From Dictyoglomota bacterium (GTDB lineage: Bacteria > Dictyoglomota > Dictyoglomia > Dictyoglomales > Dictyoglomaceae), in contig JAKOUL010000058.1 in assembly GCA_029776735.1 (NCBI GenBank), positions 1 to 6,636 of the forward strand: a stretch of 6,636 nucleotides of DNA, in the 5' to 3' direction. Numbering within the stretch: the stretch's first letter is position 1; the number at the start of each line of letters is the position of its first letter. Both the position numbers and the translations under genes were made by a program. The notes beneath the pieces were generated by a model. The model saw only the letters and a list, made by a program, of their open reading frames with translations. It was not told the origin of the DNA and did not search any database. Positions 1 to 5,807 of this stretch are shown here, one piece after another.

Positions 1-591
1 TGGGGGTGTCTCCAAAGCCTTTTGAGAAGCAGTAATTACCACATCAATCTTTAACTCATCAGTAGGAAGGTCTATAGCCCCTAAGGAACTCACTGCATCA
101 ACAATTAGTAATCTCTCTTCCTTCTCCTTAACAATAGGTGCCAGCTCTTTTAAATTATTAGTAACTCCAGTAGAAGTTTCATTATGAGTTAATAAAACAG
201 CTTTTACATCAGGATCCTCTTTAAGAGCTTTCTCTAAAGCCTCTGGCTCTATTCCTTTGCCAAGCTCTGTATTAAGCGTTTTTACATTTAATCCATATGC
301 TCTACAGATTTTTGCAAATCTTTCTCCAAATTCTCCACATACTCCCACAAGTACTTTGTCATCTGTGGAAAAAAAGTTTACAACAGCAGATTCCATTCCA
401 CCTGTTCCAGAAGTTGTTAAAATAAGCACATCGTTTTCTGTTTTAAAGATCTTCTTAAGCATTTCCGTATTAGCTTTGACTACATTTGCAAATTCTGAAC
501 CCCTATGATTTACCATCTCTTTTGCCATCTCAAGAAGTACATCTTGAGAAACTGGAGTAGGTCCTGGAATTAAAAGATATTGCTTAGGCAT
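1..591 (-). CDS. Class V aminotransferase (serine/alanine-glyoxylate aminotransferase type), C-terminus outside window
   Basis: This is a PLP-dependent fold-type I aminotransferase that I translated from 591 down to the left edge; it has 197 residues and no stop. Members are usually near 380 residues, so about half is missing because of the window edge, not a mutation. Visible motifs are N-terminal PGPTPVS (residues 9-15), the glycine-rich phosphate-cradle stretch SGTGGMES (61-68), HNETSTG (136-142), D165 in VDAVSS (expected partner of the pyridine nitrogen) and SQKAL with the Schiff-base lysine K191. Family members interconvert serine, alanine, glyoxylate and pyruvate; in several thermophiles a homologue lies beside serA, so a serine/glycine role is possible, but substrate cannot be read from sequence. 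It starts 8 nt after the carbonic-anhydrase-like gene and is very probably co-transcribed and translationally coupled to it. The ATG start is fixed by a perfect AGGAGGTGA ribosome binding site. Confidence 0.93.
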   Translation of the reverse strand, partial: MPKQYLLIPGPTPVSQDVLLEMAKEMVNHRGSEFANVVKANTEMLKKIFKTENDVLILTTSGTGGMESAVVNFFSTDDKVLVGVCGEFGERFAKICRAYGLNVKTLNTELGKGIEPEALEKALKEDPDVKAVLLTHNETSTGVTNNLKELAPIVKEKEERLLIVDAVSSLGAIDLPTDELKIDVVITASQKALETPP

Positions 592-599
592 AAATTTAT

Positions 600-608
600 T
601 CACCTCCT
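600..608 (-). promoter_or_regulatory. Ribosome binding site of the aminotransferase, embedded in the end of the upstream gene
   Basis: On the minus strand the bases read AGGAGGTGA, a full match to the anti-Shine-Dalgarno sequence, 8 nt before the ATG at 591. The same nine bases are the last two arginine codons (AGG AGG) and the TGA stop of the preceding gene. Confidence 0.9.
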
Positions 609-1103
609 ATATTTTTTACTTAATTGATAATAAAGATCCGCATTCTGCCTTATAGAATGGATCTCTTCTAAACTAAGAGCTCGCACCACTTTACCTGGAA
701 TCCCTATCACTAAAGAACCAGGAGGAATTTCTTTTCCTTCGGGAATTAACGCCTCTGCTCCAATAATAGAGTTTTCCCCTATTACAGCATCATCAAGAAC
801 TACCGCCCCCATACCAATAAGAGAATTATCCCCAATTTTACATCCATGAAGAACTGCAGAATGTCCAACGGTTATATACTTTCCTAAAATTACAGGTTTT
901 CCCTCATTTACATGAAGAACTACGTTTTCTTGAATGTTAGAGAATTCATCTACAAAAATATGAGAAAGATCTCCTCTTAATACTGCAAAATCCCAGACAC
1001 TTACTCCTCTTCTCAGAGTTACCCTACCAATTACTGATGCTGTTTCAGACATAAATACATCTTCATCAAGCTGAGGATAATAACCCTCAAAAGCTCTTAT
1101 CAT
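600..1103 (-). CDS. Gamma-class carbonic anhydrase family protein (CamH/YrdA/PaaY-like left-handed beta-helix)
   Basis: A 167-residue hexapeptide-repeat protein of the usual length for this family, expected to fold as a left-handed beta-helix and act as a cytosolic trimer with metal between subunits. The three metal-ligand histidines are present: H64 (in NVVLH), H81 and H86 (in VGHSAVLHG). The conserved R43 and D45 (VLRGD) and Q58 (SNIQE) are also there, followed by regular hexapeptide turns (IGDNSLIGMGAVV, IGENSIIGAEALI) and the IPPGSLVIGIPGKVVR segment. The acidic proton-shuttle loop of archaeal Cam is absent, as in the shorter CamH/YrdA type. Whether it is an active CO2 hydratase or has another role (some relatives are PaaY-like thioesterases or lack detected activity) cannot be decided. 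The ATG at 1103 is supported by AAGGGGGAAG at 1111-1120. It is first in a minus-strand operon with the aminotransferase; its leader contains an intrinsic terminator. Confidence 0.93.
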   Translation of the reverse strand: MIRAFEGYYPQLDEDVFMSETASVIGRVTLRRGVSVWDFAVLRGDLSHIFVDEFSNIQENVVLHVNEGKPVILGKYITVGHSAVLHGCKIGDNSLIGMGAVVLDDAVIGENSIIGAEALIPEGKEIPPGSLVIGIPGKVVRALSLEEIHSIRQNADLYYQLSKKYRR

Positions 1104-1110
1104 CCAATTT

Positions 1111-1120
1111 CTTCCCCCTT
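1111..1120 (-). promoter_or_regulatory. Ribosome binding site of the carbonic-anhydrase-like gene
   Basis: The minus strand reads AAGGGGGAAG ending 7 nt before the ATG at 1103. It decides the start. The AAGGGG part is complementary to the CCCCTT of the terminator 3' arm just upstream (1128-1133), so it could be masked in an alternative fold. Confidence 0.7.
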
Positions 1121-1123
1121 AAC

Positions 1124-1160
1124 AAAAAAGGGGAATCTCATATTTGAGAAATCCCCTTTT
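1124..1160 (-). terminator. Rho-independent terminator between bactofilin and the carbonic-anhydrase-like gene
   Basis: On the minus strand a stem forms from AAAAGGGGA..TCTCA (1160-1145) and TGAGA..TCCCCTTTT (1140-1127), closed by a short AATA loop (1144-1141), with one small asymmetric internal mismatch. The 3' arm runs into six T residues (1129-1124). It lies about 80 nt after the bactofilin stop and would end the M23-bactofilin transcript. It also lies only about 20 nt before the start codon of the next gene, so it may double as an attenuator. The plus-strand reading also ends in TTTT but has no convergent gene to serve. Confidence 0.8.
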
Positions 1161-1185
1161 CGTCCTTGAAAAGCTCTTGAGTTAT

Positions 1186-1214
1186 ATTCTAAAAAAGAGA
1201 AGTTAAAATAGCAA
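1186..1214 (-). promoter_or_regulatory. Candidate sigma-A promoter for the carbonic-anhydrase-like/aminotransferase operon
   Basis: The minus strand shows TTGCTA (1214-1209), a 17-nt spacer and TAGAAT (1191-1186), giving a predicted transcription start near 1179. The hexamers are imperfect matches and the region is AT-rich, so chance is possible. If it is real, the transcript would cross the 1124-1160 terminator before reaching the first gene. Confidence 0.45.
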
Positions 1215-1242
1215 GAGGAACTGTTTTAAAATTACATTAAAA

Positions 1243-1632
1243 TCAAGAATCTAATAAATTTACATTATAAAAACTTGAGTCTTGCACCTCATCAATGCTT
1301 TCTGTCTTTCCTCTAAAAACTCCACCTTCTTCAATGGTTATTTTGCCACCCAACTTAATATCCCCTTTAAGTTTTCCTGTAGAGAAAATTTCTAAAGATC
1401 CTGTACAATAAATATTTCCTACCACTTCTCCTATTATGATGACCCTATTCCCTTTAATACTTCCTTCTACATATCCTGAATTACCTACTATTATAGTTTC
1501 TTTTACCTCAATTTCCCCTTTAAATTTTCCATCAATCCTTAAGGAAGCATTAGAGAAAATCTTTCCTTCCAGCTCTGTCTGAGGTCCTATAATAGCATCT
1601 AACACTTCAGGTTTTTCTTTTTTTCTAAACAT
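1243..1632 (-). CDS. Bactofilin (polymer-forming cytoskeletal protein, DUF583)
   Basis: A 129-residue protein of typical bactofilin length. A short charged N-terminal tail (MFRKKEKPE) precedes a beta-helical core of about residues 12-110 with repeated glycine-spaced turns: IIGPQTELEGKI, LRIDGKFKGEI, IIVGNSGYVEGSI, VIIIGEVVGNIY, LEIFSTGKLKGDI, ITIEEGGVFRGK. A polar tail follows. Bactofilins assemble without nucleotide into filaments, often membrane-associated, and recruit cell-wall enzymes; H. pylori CcmA works with M23 peptidases in cell shape. Here the gene sits 12 nt after an M23 endopeptidase, strongly supporting that role. The ATG at 1632 is preceded by AAAGGGAGG, which begins at the stop of the M23 gene, so the two are one operon. 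Transcription probably ends at the 1124-1160 terminator. No transmembrane segment is visible. Confidence 0.95.
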   Translation of the reverse strand: MFRKKEKPEVLDAIIGPQTELEGKIFSNASLRIDGKFKGEIEVKETIIVGNSGYVEGSIKGNRVIIIGEVVGNIYCTGSLEIFSTGKLKGDIKLGGKITIEEGGVFRGKTESIDEVQDSSFYNVNLLDS

Positions 1633-1644
1633 GTAAGCCTCCCT

Positions 1645-2562
1645 TTAATATAATTTACCGACCTTTATGATATCAACCGAAAGATATGCATTAGGGTTCA
1701 CTGGACCTCCATTTCTTCGCACTTCATAATGGAGATGAGGTCCGATACTAGTACCTGTACTTCCTACACGTGCTATAAGTTGTCCTTTTTTCACATACTG
1801 ACCTTTTTTAACCGAGTAAGAAGATAGATGAGCATAATATGTAACTATTCCACGACCATGGTTTATTTTTACCACTTTCCCATATCCACTTTCCCAGCCC
1901 ACATAAGCAACAAATCCATCAGCAGTAGCATAGACAGGTGCTCCCCAAAAAGTCACAATATCAACTCCTGAATGAAAAGCTCTTCTCTTAAAAATTGGAT
2001 GGAATCTCCATCCAAAGCCAGAACTTATAAATCCCAAAGTAGGCCAGCGAGAGGGAGTTACAGTAAGAAGTGATTTTCTCCTTTCCACCTCTTTCTCAAT
2101 CTGAGCCAGCGTTTTTTCTTTTTCTCCAATTAAAGTCTTAACTTCTACAATTTTTCTTTGAAAATCAAAAGTGCTTTGATCAGGAAAAACATCCATTCCT
2201 AAATAAACGGGTTTTGTATCTTTGGGAAGTGGAATCATACCTTTAATTCCAAGGGTATCCTTTAGTCTTTTCTCTGTTTCTTCAAGCTCCTTTAGCTTTT
2301 TACGTAGAGTTTCAATTTCTTTTAGTTGAGTCTTCTGCTTCTCAGTTACCTGCTCCAAAACCTCTAAGTGTTTTACCTCGTTAAATTTATTACTTGCAAC
2401 TCTATAAAGTACTATTGATGTGCTTACAAGTCCTATTATAGCAAAAACTATTATAAATACAGCACTTATATGAACCCTACGTGTTTTAGTAGAAGAAGCG
2501 TCGTGGGGAACAATCACCAAAGTAAAGAACTTCCTTTTCCACCACTTTCGCTTTTTAGCCAT
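1645..2562 (-). CDS. Membrane-anchored coiled-coil M23 (LytM-type) metalloendopeptidase
   Basis: A 305-residue protein predicted to cut peptidoglycan cross-bridges outside the membrane. Residues 1-30 are basic and cytosolic. One transmembrane helix spans about 32-53. Charged heptad-like coiled coil covers about 60-104 and about 135-165, joined by a proline-rich linker. The LytM domain runs from about 175 to 295. All catalytic and zinc positions are present: H197 and D201 (HSGVD), H245 (YYAHLS), and H276/H278 (HLHYE), so it looks active rather than a degenerate EnvC/NlpD-type activator. Architecture matches the bactofilin-partnered M23 enzymes (Csd1/LmdC type). The next gene, 12 nt downstream, is a bactofilin, consistent with a polymer positioning the enzyme through its cytosolic tail or membrane helix (inference). 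The start ATG has GAGGTG 4 nt upstream (2567-2572). A perfect consensus promoter lies at 2636-2664. Confidence 0.95.
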   Translation of the reverse strand: MAKKRKWWKRKFFTLVIVPHDASSTKTRRVHISAVFIIVFAIIGLVSTSIVLYRVASNKFNEVKHLEVLEQVTEKQKTQLKEIETLRKKLKELEETEKRLKDTLGIKGMIPLPKDTKPVYLGMDVFPDQSTFDFQRKIVEVKTLIGEKEKTLAQIEKEVERRKSLLTVTPSRWPTLGFISSGFGWRFHPIFKRRAFHSGVDIVTFWGAPVYATADGFVAYVGWESGYGKVVKINHGRGIVTYYAHLSSYSVKKGQYVKKGQLIARVGSTGTSIGPHLHYEVRRNGGPVNPNAYLSVDIIKVGKLY

Positions 2563-2572
2563 TTCACACCTC

Positions 2573-2607
2573 TATAAAAGTCAGATCTTTATAAAAAGTT
2601 AAATCTT
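2573..2607. repeat. Imperfect tandem 17/18-bp repeat in the M23 gene 5' leader
   Basis: On the plus strand TATAAAAGTCAGATCTT (2573-2589) is directly followed by TATAAAAAGTTAAATCTT (2590-2607). The copies differ by one inserted A and two transitions. The repeat begins right next to the ribosome binding site of the M23 gene, within its predicted roughly 67-nt untranslated leader. It could be a binding site or simple slippage/duplication; no function can be assigned. Confidence 0.6.
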
Positions 2608-2622
2608 AAAAAAAGAATATTA

Positions 2623-2638
2623 AATTTTTGTAAAAATT
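2623..2638. promoter_or_regulatory. Inverted repeat across the -10/start region of the M23 promoter (possible operator)
   Basis: AATTTTT and AAAAATT are perfect 7-bp inverted arms separated by GT. The repeat overlaps the last three bases of the -10 box and the predicted transcription start, where a repressor would act. It is pure A/T in the arms in an AT-rich region, so chance is a real possibility. Confidence 0.3.
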
Positions 2639-2664
2639 ATAACAGAGCAAAAAGCATGTGTCAA
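2636..2664 (-). promoter_or_regulatory. Perfect consensus sigma-70/sigma-A promoter for the M23-bactofilin operon
   Basis: The minus strand reads TTGACA (2664-2659), exactly 17 nt, then TATAAT (2641-2636). Both hexamers and the spacing match the housekeeping consensus exactly. The predicted start is near 2629, giving a 5' leader of about 67 nt before the ATG at 2562. Strong constitutive transcription is expected unless the overlapping inverted repeat is an operator. Confidence 0.9.
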
Positions 2665-2730
2665 GGAACAAGTTTTTTACTATATTCTGCCTATATATTA
2701 ATACTATTAACAAAAATATTTAAATCAATA

Positions 2731-2759
2731 TTTATCTCTATTAAAATAAATGATATAAT
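2731..2759 (+). promoter_or_regulatory. Extended -10 promoter for the Cys/His protein pair, probably giving a leaderless mRNA
   Basis: TGATATAAT at 2751-2759 is a perfect extended -10 (TGnTATAAT). A weak -35 (TTTATC, 2731-2736) lies 17 nt upstream, as is usual when the -10 is extended. Transcription should start around 2765-2767, only 2-4 nt before the ATG at 2769. No Shine-Dalgarno sequence at a usable distance is present; the AAGAAG touching the ATG is too close. Confidence 0.7.
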
Positions 2760-2768
2760 CACAAGAAG

Positions 2769-3371
2769 ATGGGAAAAAAGAAGGATCTTCTATATATAGC
2801 ATGGAAAGAATCTTTTCTTTGGGAAGGATGTCCCCTTTGTTTCCTTATAGAAAAATCCATACGAAATAGTGTAGAGCATTTTCTTTACGAGAATATAAAT
2901 GATCCTAAGCTAAGAGAAATTATAAGAAAAAATAACGGTTTATGTGAGAGGCATTTCCTTCAACTTTTAAGCTTTCAAGATCTTTTAGGAACAAGTATCC
3001 TTTTAGAAGATCTTACTAAAAATGTAATACTTCCATCACTAAAAAGTAGTGCTATTCCTCAGATTAAACAATGCATATTCTGTGAAAAAGAAAGGGAATA
3101 TGAAAATTTACATATTTCAAAATTAGAAGAAATCTTAGAGGACCCAGAGGATTTTAAATTTTGGAAGGAAAAAGCATATAGCTTTTGTATACCTCATATG
3201 GAAAAAATTAAAAACTCTATACATCAAAATTTATGGGAAAAGATGGAACCTATCCTTAGTGATAAGCCTAAAAAATATCCTGAATATTTATATGGTACTT
3301 TCCATTGGAAGCAAAATCATGCAGAATTTTTCCTCAAAAAGATTAGAATATTAGATAGCAAAAAGAAATGA
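2769..3371 (+). CDS. Uncharacterised Cys/His protein with two CxxC-x34-CxxH modules, DUF6062-like
   Basis: A 200-residue soluble protein with no signal peptide or membrane helix. It holds two modules with identical spacing: C21/C24 (CPLC) with C59/H62 (LCERH), and C102/C105 (CIFC) with C140/H143 (FCIPH). Each pair of dyads is separated by exactly 34 residues, which points to an internal duplication and one metal site per module, most likely zinc. The stretch around residues 36-80 (EHFLYENINDPKLRE..NNGLCERHFLQL) resembles, from memory, the uncharacterised DUF6062 group found in Firmicutes, Chloroflexi and Actinobacteria. The biochemical function is unknown and I assign none. No earlier in-frame start fits, since the promoter -10 ends 9 nt before the ATG. 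The stop overlaps the next start as ATGA, so the two are translated together. It is divergent from the M23 operon. Confidence 0.85.
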   Translation: MGKKKDLLYIAWKESFLWEGCPLCFLIEKSIRNSVEHFLYENINDPKLREIIRKNNGLCERHFLQLLSFQDLLGTSILLEDLTKNVILPSLKSSAIPQIKQCIFCEKEREYENLHISKLEEILEDPEDFKFWKEKAYSFCIPHMEKIKNSIHQNLWEKMEPILSDKPKKYPEYLYGTFHWKQNHAEFFLKKIRILDSKKK

Positions 3372-3793
3372 ATACTAATAATTGCCCCATATGTAAAAAA
3401 ATAAGAGAAGAGAAAGAGAAATATTATAAGCATCTTAAAACTACAATTTACCTATGTAAAGACCATATAGAAGAAGCTATAAAAGTAAAACCTGATGTCT
3501 TTAAAAAAGAAAATTTTATCCTTAAGGAAAGTTGCCCTGTATGTGAGTTAGAAAATAGATTAATAGAGAATTTTAGTGGAAATTATCAGGAGCTTTGTCT
3601 TTTTCATCTAAACTTCTTTAAGGATAAGTTAACTTCAAAAGATTGGGACGCCTTAATAGAGAAATGGGAGGAAATCTCTAAGTATTTAAAAGAGGTTATA
3701 GCAAGCTATGATTATAGAAGTAAGACCTCTTTAGATACAAGCAATATAAAGTTAATTTTGGATCTTATTCTTGGATCGGGAAGAAGATATTAG
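3368..3793 (+). CDS. Uncharacterised small Cys/His protein, paralogue-like partner of the preceding gene
   Basis: A 141-residue soluble protein, rich in Lys and Glu, again with two CxxC...CxxH modules: C6/C9 (CPIC) with C30/H33 (LCKDH), and C56/C59 (CPVC) with C77/H80 (LCLFH). The inner spacings are 20 and 17 residues, much shorter than the 34 of its neighbour, so it is a shrunken relative rather than a simple copy. Eight ligand-type residues suggest two zinc sites. The function is unknown. Its ATG overlaps the previous stop (ATGA at 3368-3371) and there is no good Shine-Dalgarno sequence, so translation probably depends on coupling or reinitiation. This favours a two-subunit complex (inference). 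Its last 13 codons plus stop overlap the convergent transglutaminase gene by 42 bp, and no terminator hairpin is visible after it. Confidence 0.82.
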   Translation: MNTNNCPICKKIREEKEKYYKHLKTTIYLCKDHIEEAIKVKPDVFKKENFILKESCPVCELENRLIENFSGNYQELCLFHLNFFKDKLTSKDWDALIEKWEEISKYLKEVIASYDYRSKTSLDTSNIKLILDLILGSGRRY

Positions 3794-5797
3794 TTTTTTA
3801 GCATGTTCTTTAAGTTTTGTCCTATAAATTTTCTTTTTCTCCTCATCCAAAGGAGCAAATTTTAACGCATAATAAGTACTAACAAATTCTTTACCATCAT
3901 CTCCCAGAGGAGCAATCATATGATAAAGACTGACATCTTCTTCTATTAAATGTCTTCGCCTTAAAGTTCTCATTACACGAGAGAAAATTCTATCTTCTTC
4001 TTTAGCGTTTATATATCTCATGATAGAACGGACAAAAAATATTACTAACACAATAAGAATAGGAATTACAATGTAAAGGTAATGAGAAGAAAAATTATAT
4101 AATACTAAAAAGAGATTTTGAAATATATCTGCTAATGAGTTAAATATTAAATCAATAAAATTAAAAGAGCTTTCACCACTCTTTTGAGTAGCAATTTCCG
4201 AAGAAAGAGGTGTAGGATCCACAGGAATCCAGCCTACAGGGTCAAGATAAACCTCTACCCAAGCATGAGCATTCTTTACTCTAACCTCATACATCCCTGT
4301 CCATGGATTTAAATCTCCAGGTCCATATCCTGTAATAAATCTTGATGGGATCCCAATAATCCTTGCCATAACTGTAAAAGCAGTGGCAAACTGTTCACAA
4401 TACCCTTTCTTAGTCACAAAAAGGAAATTATCCACTGCATCTTCATTCTCTCCAAGAGGTGGAATATCCAGAGAGTATGAAAGGTTATCTTCAAGATAAT
4501 TCTTTATGGCAGTAAGCTTTTCCCAAGAAGTATTGTAATCTTTAGTAATGTCTAAGGTAAGGTCTATCACCCTTTTGGGTATAACGGGAAGTTGTAGGTA
4601 ATCTTCAAATTTATTTGGAGCAGGGACTTTTGCATTAAGAAGCTCTTCTACAGAAGGAAAGGAGCTTGAATAAAAACTTGAGTATATAAGCTCCTTAGGA
4701 ATTTCAAATGGTGCTCTATATCCCTCTTGAGAATCTACATAAATAATAGGAGATGGAAAATAAAGGTTTTCAGTATCTTTAGGAATAAATATAATATTAC
4801 TTGGCATATCTCTTTCTATAAAATAAGTGGCTCTTTCAAGATATTCTCTTGCTTTCTCTCTTTTCTTAAGAATAAAAGGCTGCTCAGCAGTACTGATCAT
4901 TTGTACTTTTTCTTCATTTTGATACCATCCAAAACCATTATAAGTATCAAAAGCAATACCACGATGATATACTCCCCATGGAGATAGTACTCTGAAAACC
5001 AGTGCAGAAGAAAGATTGCCCCTTTGTCTTAAATCCACAAATGGAGCAAAACCAAAATACTCCTCAGGATTAAAAGGAAGAGGTGGTATACTTCTTCCCT
5101 CAGGTAAGCGATAAAGATTTGATGTGGAATAAGAATAGGGAGTTCTTAACTCTCCTTGAAGATTTGTTAGTCTCCTTACTACCTGAGACATTATATCTTG
5201 TCTGAAACCTATATTAATATTCTTTGGGATCATAGGAGATATTAAAAAGCCCATAAAAGAAACACAAAGGAGAACCCCTGAGATATATTTAGAAGATGCC
5301 TTGTAATTATTTAAGTAGGAAAGGGTTATTATAACTCCAATCATAAAAAAGAGAAGAAAGACAATAAAAATAGATTCACGAGCAAAAATTCCTGCAATTA
5401 TTATGAGAATAAAACTTATGAAAAAGGAGAAAGAAAGATCAAGCTTTGTAGGTAGATCAAAACTATGGATGGCATTTAGATTCATAAGAAAAGCAGCAAG
5501 AGGAATACGAGGATCAAAAGGATTCCTTAATAGTTCTATAAAAAACTGTCTTAGAAGGTAGATCATTCCAAAAGTCATTAGAATCTTTAAAAGAACATTG
5601 TTTTTTCGTCTCTGCAGATAGCTAAAAATGTATCCTATGGCAGTTATAAAGATAATAGAGACCACATATAGAGAAGAGAGTCCTACAAAATACCAGACAG
5701 AGGTAGTAGCAACAATAATCAGGTAGAAAATAGCAGCTCTTAAACCTATAGAATCTTCTATCTTTTGTTTTGTAAATCGTATGCCTTTTCTTTTCAT
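3752..5797 (-). CDS. Membrane transglutaminase-like protein (DUF3488/TgpA type)
   Basis: A 681-residue protein. The N-terminal part is hydrophobic, with helices near 21-39, 43-61, 68-90, 121-138, 141-161 and 171-190; a weaker segment near 97-112 may be a further pass that would place the next domain outside. An extracytoplasmic region of about 192-570 contains a transglutaminase-like core with the full triad: C467 (GYCEQF), H511 (NAHAWVEVY) and D527 (PVDPTP). A final helix covers about 573-593, followed by a cytosolic tail with some DUF4129 resemblance. Family members are papain-fold enzymes; TgpA is essential in Pseudomonas, but the substrates are poorly known. It follows a DUF58 gene by 91 nt, the usual MoxR/DUF58/transglutaminase order. 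No Shine-Dalgarno sequence is placed properly before the ATG at 5797, and an in-frame TGA lies seven codons upstream, fixing the start. A promoter at 5808-5837 could give a leaderless mRNA. Confidence 0.93.
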   Translation of the reverse strand: MKRKGIRFTKQKIEDSIGLRAAIFYLIIVATTSVWYFVGLSSLYVVSIIFITAIGYIFSYLQRRKNNVLLKILMTFGMIYLLRQFFIELLRNPFDPRIPLAAFLMNLNAIHSFDLPTKLDLSFSFFISFILIIIAGIFARESIFIVFLLFFMIGVIITLSYLNNYKASSKYISGVLLCVSFMGFLISPMIPKNINIGFRQDIMSQVVRRLTNLQGELRTPYSYSTSNLYRLPEGRSIPPLPFNPEEYFGFAPFVDLRQRGNLSSALVFRVLSPWGVYHRGIAFDTYNGFGWYQNEEKVQMISTAEQPFILKKREKAREYLERATYFIERDMPSNIIFIPKDTENLYFPSPIIYVDSQEGYRAPFEIPKELIYSSFYSSSFPSVEELLNAKVPAPNKFEDYLQLPVIPKRVIDLTLDITKDYNTSWEKLTAIKNYLEDNLSYSLDIPPLGENEDAVDNFLFVTKKGYCEQFATAFTVMARIIGIPSRFITGYGPGDLNPWTGMYEVRVKNAHAWVEVYLDPVGWIPVDPTPLSSEIATQKSGESSFNFIDLIFNSLADIFQNLFLVLYNFSSHYLYIVIPILIVLVIFFVRSIMRYINAKEEDRIFSRVMRTLRRRHLIEEDVSLYHMIAPLGDDGKEFVSTYYALKFAPLDEEKKKIYRTKLKEHAKKLISSSRSKNKIQN

Positions 5798-5807
5798 AAC
5801 TCTAAAG

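Noticed and set aside
257..508. Open frame of 83 codons on the plus strand
   Set aside because: It lies wholly antisense to the aminotransferase, whose family motifs are clear; the protein is low-complexity Ser/Pro/Thr with no family likeness and no ribosome site.
2563..2768. Riboswitch or small RNA in the divergent intergenic region
   Set aside because: The region is explained by two promoters and an AT-rich leader; I see no GC-containing conserved helices or known riboswitch core.
3765..3779. GATC...GATC repeat near the convergent gene ends as a bidirectional terminator
   Set aside because: The possible stem is only about 4 bp, with no adjoining T tract, so it does not qualify as an intrinsic terminator.
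4727..4987. Open frame of 86 codons on the plus strand
   Set aside because: It is antisense within the transglutaminase gene, and its composition (Ile/Lys/Phe/Ser) is that of a random AT-rich frame; no promoter or ribosome site is seen.
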